NCBI GenBank assembly: GCA_016210375.1
Contig: JACQUH010000204.1
Location: 1 to 27,903 of the forward strand
DNA: 27,903 nt
Reading direction: 5' to 3'
Source of the DNA: Chloroflexota bacterium
GTDB taxonomy: Bacteria; Chloroflexota; Dehalococcoidia; Lucifugimonadales; JACPCL1
Below are positions 13,401-22,000 of this stretch, one piece after another. Under the pieces are notes generated by a model, which worked only from the letters and a program-made list of their open reading frames with translations, was not told the origin of the DNA and ran no database searches. Position 1 is the first letter of the stretch. Every line of letters starts with the position of its first letter. The position numbers and the translations under genes were made by a program.

Positions 13401-16400
13401 TGACGTGTTCACCGAGGTGAGCAGTACTGGCGGGTACGTGAAAGACTCTCCTGATGTGATCCTGGAGGACAACCAGGTTGCAGTGACCGGCACGCAGAAC
13501 GCCTTTGGGGTCCGGTTGCTGGGGTCGCCAGGCGCCATCTTTGACAGATGGGGGCAACTTCTCGCGGTAGGTAGCAATAGAGCCTGCGGCATGCAGATCC
13601 TGAACTCGCCGGGCACGGTGGTCAGCAAGGTGATGATGGAGGTTGAGTCGCACGGCCATGCCACCGGAGTGTACGTGGACAACGGTTCTTTGGACCCGGA
13701 CGCTGGGTGCGGAGACACCATGGCGAAGGGGCCAACGCCCGATTCTGCCCCCGTCCTCATGGACCAGAACGAGATTCACGTCATGAGTGGCCTGAGGGGC
13801 ATCGGCCTTGCTCTGCTCAACGCCGCTGACTCCAGCGTGGAAGGGAACACCATTGGTGTTGAGAGCAAGGGAGAGGGCGTTGGTGTGGTCGTTGACCACT
13901 CCCCCAGGACTCAGTTCCTGAATGTCCCCGCAGCGGGCGGTGAGCCGGAGGTGGACAACCTGTACAAAGTAAGGATATGCGAACCTGGCCACATCATCCC
14001 TGAATGGTGCATTGACCCAGCGCTAGGCCTGGGGCCTGGTCCCCTCAACGGGACGGGTGTAGGCACGGGCATCGCTATAGACTCCTCCCCAGGCACCGTG
14101 GTGAACGGCGCCACGGTCCAGGTGCTGGGCCCAACGGAAGGGATCGGCGTGCTCGTGCTCTCCTCCGCCGGCGTCTCCGTGCTGACCAGCACGGTGGCAG
14201 TGATAGCCGTGGACGAGGCCACGGGCGTCGTGGTGGGCGACGAGTCCCACGGCTTCAAGATGTCCTACAGCATCGTCAAGGCAGAGTCCGACTGGGGGGC
14301 CATAGGGGTGCGCGTCTGGGAATCGGACAACGCCTATCTCGGGCCTGTCATCTCCGGTGGCCTGCCGGCCAGCCCGGGGAACGTGATCAACGCCTGGGCC
14401 CATCCCTTGGCGGACGTGGAGAGCTGGCATGGAGATCGCGGCGCCCTCGGCGTGCTGTTGGAGGTGTCCAAGGGGAGCGTCATAGTAGGCAATTGGGGGG
14501 GCGAGGGCGGGTATGGCATCAGCGCCGTGTCCGAGATATTCCAGGATGGCGCGCCCTCTGAGTCCCTTGCGGCGGGGATTGTTGGCGTGGAAGCCCCTGG
14601 GCTCGGCGTCGGCGGCAACCGTATCCTGGCCGATGCTGGCAGAGAGCTCATGGTGGCTGGCGAGGCCTCTTCCTCGGAGCCCAGCGAGCTAATGACCCTG
14701 GTCCGCAAGGCGCAGCAGGCAGCAGCCGATGCCGGGGCGGTGGTCCTGGGAGACGCCGCGGACGGAAGCGCCGAGGCAGCGGGGGTATACCTTATCTACT
14801 CCCCGGATAGCAAGGTCGGCAATAACCTCCTGACCGTGTCGGCCAGTCTCTTGCTGGATGACCCGGGCGTGAAAATGGCGGAGGGCTTTGCCTGGGCCCT
14901 GGGCATCGGCTTCATCATTTCCGACAGGTCATGGGCCAAGCTCAACACCATTGACGTGGACGGGACCGTGGAGGTGCCCATCCTGGCCGTGAGCGGCCAG
15001 GTGGAGAGCCTGGCCTCCACCCTGTTGAACGGCCTGGGGGTCAGCGAGGCCACGGGCGTCCTGGGTGTATCAGGGGAAGGTATGATCGTGAAGGACAACA
15101 CCCTGGATGTCCAGGCCAACAGCGTGCTGGTGGTCATGGCCCTGGCCACTACGGACACGGCGAGCACCTCTACGGTGGTCACGCCCAGCTTCGTGAAGAT
15201 GGCCCAGGAAGTGGCCCTGGCTGGCGCAGAGGAGCGCGGCCTTCCGGTGCGGTCCCTGGACAACAACAGGTTCGCCAACGCCGAGGGCGTTGCCTATGCC
15301 CTGGGCGTAGAGCTCCTGGGCGCTCCCAAGGCGATAGTGGACAACAACATCATTAACGTGGGGGCCGAGGTGGAGGTGCAGGCCCTGGCCGACTCCGGCG
15401 ACCTGCCCCTGGCCGAGACCCAGGCCTTTGCCCAGGGCGAGGCCACCGCGGGCGGCGTGCACGCCGCATGGGCGGACCTCCTGCAGGTAACGGGGAACAC
15501 GATCGCCGCCGGCGCCCTGGGGCAGGTCCTGGGGGCCTCCCACCAGGTGCTGCCCGGCGAGATGCCCTTCCTGGGGCCTTTCGGCCTGGCGGACCTGCGC
15601 GCTACCTCGGTAGGGGTGGTGATTGAGTTTGCCAAGAGGGCCCTGGTGAAGGGCAACGGGGTCTCTGCCAACTCTTCGGGCATCGCCGTGGCCGGAGGTG
15701 AGGAGGAGATCCTGGAGCCCATGCTTTCCCAGGGCTGGAGCTTTGGCACCTCCTATGCCATCGGCATCCTCGGCGGGTTGGTGGACCGCATCGTCATTGA
15801 GGACAACGATGTGGACGCCGTGGGGCAGGGCATCGTCGTGGGCATTGCAACGCAGAACGTCATACCCGGACCGGCTCCCATGAGCGAGGCGGCGGCGGCG
15901 GGCTGGAGCCTGGTGGTGGGGATCGGCGTGGGCCGCGGAGAGATGGCGATGATCGCGCGGAACGATGTGTTCGCCCTCGGCGACATCGTCCTGGACACCT
16001 TTGCCGAGAGCATGGGCGGCGACGCCTCCCTGGCCCAGGCCGTGGTGAGCGCCTGGGGCATTATCGCGACGGATGGCGTCTCCGAGGTGAACGTGCTGGC
16101 GAACACCCTGACGGTAAGAGCGCAGGGCACATCACTGCCCCGGAGCCCCGGGGATGAGGTTGTGGAGGAGGTCCGCCAGTGCCACATTGAGGCCTTCGCC
16201 ACAGGAATCCAGGTTGATTTTGGATGGCTGGCCAATGTGGTGGGCAACCGCATGGCAGGGGAGGACGGCGTGGTCAAGGCGGTGGCCGACTGCGAGGCCC
16301 ACGGCAAGGAACGGGGCGGCGACGTGCAGGCGCAGCACCCGGAGGTGACCAGCGTCACCGAAGCGGACGCCGCGGGCATCTGGATGTTCCAGTCGCCCAA

Positions 16401-18948
16401 GTCCCACGTGAACGATAACAAGGTGCAGACCATCTCCGAGAGCACGGCGGTGACCAAGGCCGTCCCAACGCAGCAGTCCGTGGACGGCGCTACACCTCCT
16501 CCTGTGGACGTGATTTCTACAAACCTGAGCCTGTCCACCAGCCGGGGCATCTCCTTCCAGGGAAGCTCCGATATAGAGGTGGCCAACAACACCGTGCGCT
16601 CCAATCCGCTGATGAATCTCCTGGCGGTGGCCTCCAGCAGCGACACGCCGGCGGGCCTGGGCAGCGCAAGCCAGGACCCGGTGCTGAAGCGCCTGGCCGA
16701 CATGGCCGCCGAGGGCGGGCACCGGATCTCCGATCTCGCAGGGAGCGCCCTGGGTGTGGGCATCGGCGGTTGGAGGTCCATGGACTCCCTGGTGAGGGAC
16801 AACTCCGTGATCGTGGTGCCGAGGGTGGTCGCCAAGGCCGTGGCAACGGAGACCGATCCCTTCCTGGGCGATGCGTTCACCTTTGGCTCTGTGGCCTGCG
16901 CCGGCTTCGGCGTTGTGGCCAACGACATCAGCGACGGCGCCTGGGTGCTGCGCAACAGCATCCGAGTCAACGCCGCGTGCAGCCTGGAAGGGCTGGCCGA
17001 GGCCGTGACCCGGCAGGACCCACTGGTCTATGGCGAAGTTCTGGCCGTGGCCGTGGGTGTGGACAACTTTGATACCTTTGACAGCCTCATTGCGAACAAC
17101 ACCATCGGCGTCACCGCCAATAGCCAGGGCGGCGCCTTCGCCCACGAGACGGTGGTCCCGCTGGAGGCTACCGCTATCCAGCTCGGCCTCTCCGTCGCCA
17201 ACGGTGTGCAGGTGGCAGCGTCGGTGAACGTGGAGGTGAGCGAGAACACCGTGACGGCGCAGTCCAGCGCGGGGGCGGTGGCTATTGCCACGGAGGAGCT
17301 GCAGACCGGCGCTGTGGCCATCGCCTCGGGCGAGGCCCAGTCGGTGGGAATCGGTATCTGGCCCTTCCCATCGTCGCCAACGGCCGCCTCTCACCGGGGC
17401 GTGAGCCCGGCGGCGGAGGACCCCGCCCTGGCCAACCACGTCTGGGGCATCCAGGTGGTGGGTAACACGGTCCTGACCTCCACCGCCGAGGCCGTGGTGC
17501 TGGCGAAGGCGGTGGGCTTTGAGACGCCGGAAGAGGAGACGGCCCTGGCCCTGGCGCGGGCCTGGGGCATCAGCGCCACCAACGTCGTGGACAGCGTGAT
17601 AGAGGGCAACACGGTGCACGAGGTGGCCGCCGTGGCCGATGCATCCAACGTGCTGGGCAGCGTGGCTCCTGCGGACCATCTGCCCGATGGCTCAGTGGTG
17701 GCCAACAGGGCTACCGTGACCGGCATCGGCGTGAATGGGAGCAAAGACACCCTGGTGGACGGCAACACACTGAACGATGGCTCCCTGGGCAATGGCGTTG
17801 CGGTGAGCGGGAGCAGCCTGATGCGGATACAGGACAACACCACAAAGGGCCACGCCAGGGGTATCCGTATCTTCAACTCTGACAGGGTTGAGGTGTACAG
17901 GAACCATGTGCAGGACAACGGGGTGGGAATAGCCGTGAGGAACGGGTCCCGGGTGGCCGCGATCTTCAACAACATCGTGGGCAACGGGACTGGCCTGCGG
18001 TACGAAGTGGTGCCCATGACCAGCAGCGCTGGGGTGGACGCCGCTTGGCACGAGCCGTCGCCGCCGCCAATCCCGGCGCTGGACGCCACGTACAACTGGT
18101 GGGGCGACATCACCGGGCCCTCCGGCATGGGCCTGGGCGGCAAGGGCGACAGCGTGGTCTCCCTGTGGATTGACGGGGATGGCGTGGGACACCCGACGAA
18201 CGGCGCCATCATCAACCCGTGGCTGACGGTGCCCTTCCAGACTGCCCTGAACGATGGCATCGGGCACCTGGGATTCCAGCGTGACCGGGCCCTCAAGGTG
18301 GGCTTCAATACCCTGGCCACGCCTATCCCCCTGGAAGCGGGGACGGGCACGCCCGCCAGCGACTTCCGCCGGCTGGGCAACATCATAGCTGATCCGACCC
18401 AGATGGGGTTGCCATACGTCTTTGATGCTGTCGCCCAGGCCTGGAAGCCGGTGGACGCGAGCTACCAGCTCAACCCGGGGGTCGGCGTTGCCGTGATGAT
18501 GAACGGCCCGAGCCAGGCCCGCTTCATTGCGGAGGATGCTTTGGCAGGGCCTGCGGCCACCAAGCTGGAGGTAGGGCAGAACCTGGTGGGCATAGCGTTG
18601 CCGCTGGTGCAGACGCAGGCCTCGCCGCTGCCCGCGTTGCCCGTGCCCTTCCCGCAGCCGCCGCTGGGGCCCGACTTCGGTCGCGCCACGTTCTTCCAGC
18701 CGATGCGGGTGGCGGAGGCGCTGGTCAGCCTGGCAGCCGGCACCAAGGATGCTCCGGCGGGCTGGGTGCAGGTGCTGAGCCCGGCCAGCAACTCCGCTGG
18801 GTGGTTCTACCCCATCAACTCTTTATCCATGCAACCATTCGTGGGACCCTTTGAAGCCTACTGGGTGTTGATGAACAGCTCCAGGGCGCTGGGGTGGTTC
18901 AGCTTCACGCCGCTGGTCCTGCCGCCCTGGACGCCCACGGACGAGTAG
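10459..18948 (+). CDS. Giant exported beta-helix repeat protein (2829 residues)
   Basis: The ATG at 10459 follows AGGGGAGAA; the frame is open from 10426, but this start gives a clean signal peptide (residues 1-31, cleavage after AQA). Two Ig-like domains follow (about 33-210, starting GISLDPGSG and NISLDNGSG). Next is a first right-handed beta-helix (about 215-455) opened by TIQAAIDAA and closed by NASGNWWG. A very long second helix (about 470-2590) shows the usual ladder of GNT, NNxI and NxxxxG turns and ends with NWWGDITGP. Residues 2595-2829 form a separate C-terminal domain with NLVGIALPL and GPFEAYWVLM, typical of large surface proteins. The fold suggests a surface adhesin or polysaccharide-binding protein; no catalytic residues of a lyase could be recognised. 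Ala/Val/Glu-rich stretches such as AQAFAQGEATAGG run through the second half. Confidence 0.88.
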   Translation: MKGLRGNGFVGVIGTLFLILGALLGGGAAQADGPGISLDPGSGVVDTPVSVNGTEFPTSTLFTVTYGGQEVATGTTDALTTTLTASFNARLAAFGNVTVKATAGAASATAPFLLLGPANISLDNGSGPAGTVVTVTGDQFAAASTVAIKFRGSQVATATSDVLGKFVQAFVVPAPAPASPADLGVVVVSATDSPSDPLSSQTANADFSLLGVVNQNTSTYYGTIQAAIDAASTTTAQTLKVGPGTYKESIIIDRALVLSSRDGVAVTKISGAVTDTPTAKITGNNVTLGNGGFTLKNGTGSSLPPLVYIDWGVSGTTIQNNILDASNNHTGLLVGGNALTSTSASLSILRNKITGAAHVAGIRVQDGNTVVTIQNNFINGNIKALALGDGVKAKVFNNDLSGNTGGIAISIPGPVAVNASGNWWGTTSEAAIVAALEGVAFVDFTPYLDVGADTDPATSGFQGNFSALHVSSLGTQFVIGRVQEGVDLVTASTVIVHPGVYNEAVSIGKSLVLKSTGGALTTTINSVGKGNATVKVSAANVTIGGAGAGFTLKGSTFGILATDSANLAAVDNIILPVGSTGLDVTNSPGAKVVGGQVKLTTPNEGIGVVIRGSQNSSVTGVTMNINAALTGTGVALLNSPTSTVITLKANVAASGTAFGVRIGSSAGSKTANSDIVVIAGGNGRGVVVGQSPNSTVQGNSIAVVAGGDGIGVNVVNSPGTSVLDNGGVGVLGDMSVDGISVKAGGNARGAMFTNSPNSFLVNSFFDVFTELSTSTGVDVLTSTGLTVKGVEAKVTGKGYANGARFQGSGGSFVMDSFFDVFTELSLDGGVIVQSPNTVLSGTTMTLRGGGWGNGVLVRESPGSSVRNSYFDTEMLALSLNGTTGVNVITSTGMTIKNTNVKLKCPACEGHADGARLQGSRGSSVVDSFFDVFGWNTKDGLEIRESPTVKVLGSKAKVYGGKYGTGIWVRDSKDLQVIGSFFDVFTEVSSTGGYVKDSPDVILEDNQVAVTGTQNAFGVRLLGSPGAIFDRWGQLLAVGSNRACGMQILNSPGTVVSKVMMEVESHGHATGVYVDNGSLDPDAGCGDTMAKGPTPDSAPVLMDQNEIHVMSGLRGIGLALLNAADSSVEGNTIGVESKGEGVGVVVDHSPRTQFLNVPAAGGEPEVDNLYKVRICEPGHIIPEWCIDPALGLGPGPLNGTGVGTGIAIDSSPGTVVNGATVQVLGPTEGIGVLVLSSAGVSVLTSTVAVIAVDEATGVVVGDESHGFKMSYSIVKAESDWGAIGVRVWESDNAYLGPVISGGLPASPGNVINAWAHPLADVESWHGDRGALGVLLEVSKGSVIVGNWGGEGGYGISAVSEIFQDGAPSESLAAGIVGVEAPGLGVGGNRILADAGRELMVAGEASSSEPSELMTLVRKAQQAAADAGAVVLGDAADGSAEAAGVYLIYSPDSKVGNNLLTVSASLLLDDPGVKMAEGFAWALGIGFIISDRSWAKLNTIDVDGTVEVPILAVSGQVESLASTLLNGLGVSEATGVLGVSGEGMIVKDNTLDVQANSVLVVMALATTDTASTSTVVTPSFVKMAQEVALAGAEERGLPVRSLDNNRFANAEGVAYALGVELLGAPKAIVDNNIINVGAEVEVQALADSGDLPLAETQAFAQGEATAGGVHAAWADLLQVTGNTIAAGALGQVLGASHQVLPGEMPFLGPFGLADLRATSVGVVIEFAKRALVKGNGVSANSSGIAVAGGEEEILEPMLSQGWSFGTSYAIGILGGLVDRIVIEDNDVDAVGQGIVVGIATQNVIPGPAPMSEAAAAGWSLVVGIGVGRGEMAMIARNDVFALGDIVLDTFAESMGGDASLAQAVVSAWGIIATDGVSEVNVLANTLTVRAQGTSLPRSPGDEVVEEVRQCHIEAFATGIQVDFGWLANVVGNRMAGEDGVVKAVADCEAHGKERGGDVQAQHPEVTSVTEADAAGIWMFQSPKSHVNDNKVQTISESTAVTKAVPTQQSVDGATPPPVDVISTNLSLSTSRGISFQGSSDIEVANNTVRSNPLMNLLAVASSSDTPAGLGSASQDPVLKRLADMAAEGGHRISDLAGSALGVGIGGWRSMDSLVRDNSVIVVPRVVAKAVATETDPFLGDAFTFGSVACAGFGVVANDISDGAWVLRNSIRVNAACSLEGLAEAVTRQDPLVYGEVLAVAVGVDNFDTFDSLIANNTIGVTANSQGGAFAHETVVPLEATAIQLGLSVANGVQVAASVNVEVSENTVTAQSSAGAVAIATEELQTGAVAIASGEAQSVGIGIWPFPSSPTAASHRGVSPAAEDPALANHVWGIQVVGNTVLTSTAEAVVLAKAVGFETPEEETALALARAWGISATNVVDSVIEGNTVHEVAAVADASNVLGSVAPADHLPDGSVVANRATVTGIGVNGSKDTLVDGNTLNDGSLGNGVAVSGSSLMRIQDNTTKGHARGIRIFNSDRVEVYRNHVQDNGVGIAVRNGSRVAAIFNNIVGNGTGLRYEVVPMTSSAGVDAAWHEPSPPPIPALDATYNWWGDITGPSGMGLGGKGDSVVSLWIDGDGVGHPTNGAIINPWLTVPFQTALNDGIGHLGFQRDRALKVGFNTLATPIPLEAGTGTPASDFRRLGNIIADPTQMGLPYVFDAVAQAWKPVDASYQLNPGVGVAVMMNGPSQARFIAEDALAGPAATKLEVGQNLVGIALPLVQTQASPLPALPVPFPQPPLGPDFGRATFFQPMRVAEALVSLAAGTKDAPAGWVQVLSPASNSAGWFYPINSLSMQPFVGPFEAYWVLMNSSRALGWFSFTPLVLPPWTPTDE
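12744..13412 (+). repeat. Four copies of an SFFDVFTE-coding repeat
   Basis: Near-identical sequence AGCTTCTTTGACGTGTTC occurs at about 12744, 12904, 13237 and 13393, within the beta-helix gene around residues 762, 815, 926 and 978. Copies 2 and 3 also share a preceding GGCAGC...GACAGC segment. A diverged copy lies near 13061. They mark recent duplication of helix coils. Confidence 0.8.
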
Positions 18949-18964
18949 CATCTGCTGTATGCAG

Positions 18965-19003
18965 GGAGACGCTCCCGCTCCACCAGGGAGCGGGAGCGTC
19001 TCC
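18965..19003 (+). terminator. Strong 17-bp hairpin between the two giant genes
   Basis: GGAGACGCTCCCGCTCC (18965-18981) pairs perfectly with its reverse complement (18987-19003) across an ACCAG loop, starting 17 bases after the stop of the beta-helix gene. No T-tract follows. It may still pause or terminate transcription, or protect the 3' end of the mRNA. Confidence 0.55.
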
Positions 19004-19085
19004 ACCTTGATAAGTAGTTTCCCTGGCTATCTTCTTCCTTCGGGGCATTCCTTGGGTTCAGGGTCTGACAAGCCGCAATACCATC

Positions 19086-22000
19086 ATGAAACTTGCTAAC
19101 TACAGAGCATGGGCCCTCCGGGGCGGCATGCTGTTGGCTCTTGCTGTGGCCCTGGGGGCCACGGCTGCGCTGGCCCAATCACCGCCTCCACTTCCCCACG
19201 CCTTCTATGGGGACTGGACGATTGATGGTAATGGTATGAGTGTGCCGGGGCCGGCCGGCACGGAGGTCACAGGGTATCTGGGCGGCGTGCTGGCAGGCTC
19301 GCTTTACGATACCGCCAAGGGGTTCGTGCCCACCAGCGAGGTGGGCAAGTACGGCGGCGGCGCCCCCTCTCCAGGGCCCTTCTCCAGGCTTTTTGTATCG
19401 GACAGCGCGGGGTTCGGCGGCACCGTCACCGCTAAATTCAAGACGCCTGGCTCAACGGTGCAGGCGCCGGCGGCGCAACAGGCCTTCTATGTGGCCGGGG
19501 CAGATACCGTCCTCAAACTCACCGTGGCCGACAACCTCTCTCCCACGGCGGCCTTTGTCTATGACCCCCCTGCGCCGCGCGAGGAGGAGGCGGTGGCCTT
19601 CAACGCCAGCGCTTCCACGGACGACGTTGGCATCTGCAAGTACCAGTGGGACTTTGGCGATGGCAGCCCGCTCGTCACCTCCAGCACCTGCGTTACGCTG
19701 ACCGGCGCACCCTCTCCCCTGGCAGCTCACACCTACACTGCCCTGGGCGGCTTCGATGTGACCCTGACAGTAAGGGACTACGTGGGGCGGGAACACAGCG
19801 TGACCATGAGCCTCACGGTGACGCCCAAGGAGGGGCCTCCGCGTAAGCCGAGGAACCTGGTGGCCGTGAGGGGCAACGCCCAGGCGACGCTGTCCTGGAA
19901 TGCTCCGTCGTCCGATGGCGGCCACCCGGTCACCAAGTACACCTTCAGGCCGCACAACGTGACCGATAACGTTGACCTGTCGCCGGTGGATACCCCGGAC
20001 GGGAGCACACTGACTTTGGTATTCACGGGCCTCGTCAACGGCAAGACCTACACCTTCACCGGGACGGCCACCAATATCCTGGGCGTAAGCGAGAACTCCG
20101 AGCCTTCTAACCCCGTCACGCCCGCCACCGTGCCGGGCGCGCCCACCGGCGTGGTCGCCGTGAGGGGCAACGGCCAGGCAACGGTGACGTGGACTGCGCC
20201 GCCCAGCAACGGCAGCGCCATCCTGTTCTACACCGTTACCTCTAGCCCTGCCACGGTGGCCAAGACGACGACATCCACCATGCTGGTCTTCACTGGCCTG
20301 ACCAATGGGACCAGCTATACCTTGGCCGTCAGGGCCACCAACGGCGTAGGCGCCGGCCTTGCGGGTGTGTCCAACAGCGTCACGCCGGCCACCATTCCCA
20401 CCGCACCCACGGGTGTCCTGCTTACCCCGGGGAACGCGCAGGTGACGGCGAGCTGGAACGTTCCTGGCAGCAACGGCGGCGACCCTATCCTCTTCTACAC
20501 CGCTACCGCCAGTCCAGGTGGCAATTCCGTCACGACGACGGCCCTGGTGTTGCAGGCTACGATTACGGGCCTCACTAACGGCACTGGCTACACTGTTTCC
20601 GTCATAGCCACCAATGGTGTGGGTGCCGGGCCTGCGGGTGTGTCCGGCAGCGCGACCCCCGCCACGGTGCCTGGCGCGCCGCTCAATGTGACGGCCACTC
20701 CAGGGAACGGGCAGGCGGTCGTAGAGTTTGATTCCCCCCTCTCCGACGGTGGAAAACCCATCGCCTTCTACACTGTCAAGGGGTTTTTCTCCACAGGGAC
20801 TGAGTCTGGCAACACGGTTGTCGTGCCCGTCGGCTCCCTGGGCATTGCTGCCCAGTTCAATGCGACGGTCCCGGGCCTGACGAATGGCGTCAGCTACTTC
20901 TTCCGCGTGACGGGGACCAACGCCCTGGGCACTGGGCAAGAGTCCGCGCCGTCGGGCCTCGTGAAACCCTTCCGCGTGCCGGACCCACCCACTGGGGTGC
21001 AGGCCGTAGCCGGCGACAAGCAGGCGACGTTGAGCTGGATAGCGCCCCTGTTTGACGGCGGCAGGCCCGTCACAGGGTACCAGGTGACCGGGAGTCCAGG
21101 CGGGGGCTGCAGCGTGGGCAATGTTCTTACCTGCACGGTTTCCGGCCTGGCGAATGGGACTGCCTACACCTTCACGGTACGGGCGGAGAACCTGGCGGGA
21201 CTAGGCGCGACCTCCACTCCCTCTAACATCGTGACGCCCGCCGGCAAGCCCGAGCCGCCCCCCGGCGCGGTTACGGCCGTAGCGGGCAACAAGCAGGCCA
21301 CGGTGAAGTGGAATGCCGCCTCCAACGGCGGTAGCCCGCTCTTGACGTACACGGTGACCTCAACGCCGGACGGCAAAACAGCCACGGTGAACGGCGCGAC
21401 CCTGGAGGCTACTGTCGGGGGCCTGACCAACGGCAAGAAATACTTCTTCAACGTGACGGCCAGCAACCAGCACGGCGCCAGCGATCCCTCGGCGCCCTCC
21501 GACGAGGTGACCCCCCTGGGGGTGCCGGGCGCTCCCACGGCGTTGAAGGTCACCCCAGGGGACACCCAGGTGACGGTGGAATGGGTGCCGCCGGCGGATA
21601 CGGGCGGCAGCGACATCACGGCGAACATTATCAGTGTCTTTTCTGGCACGACCGCCGTATTGGTGAAGACCGTGGACGTGGGCGCCGTGACCAAGACGGA
21701 CGTCACGGGTCTGATCAACGGCAGGAGCTACACCCTTAAGGTCAGGGCGGTCACCGACGTGGGCGAAGGCCCGGACTCCCAGGCGTCCAGCCCCGTTAAA
21801 CCTGCAACGACCCCTGGCAAGCCGCTGAACGTGAAGGCCACGGCGGGCGACGGCTCGGCCACGGTCACCTTTGACGCGCCTGCTTCCGACGGCGGAGACA
21901 AGATCACCGAGTACATCGTGACCTCTGACCCTGACGGGAAGACGGCGAAGTGGACCTTTGGCTCGCTGTCCGTGGTGGTCAAAGGGCTGAAGAACAAGGA

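Noticed and set aside
15753..17679. Long open frames antisense to the beta-helix gene
   Set aside because: They arise in the same way from GC-rich coding sequence on the other strand and lack start signals or known domains.
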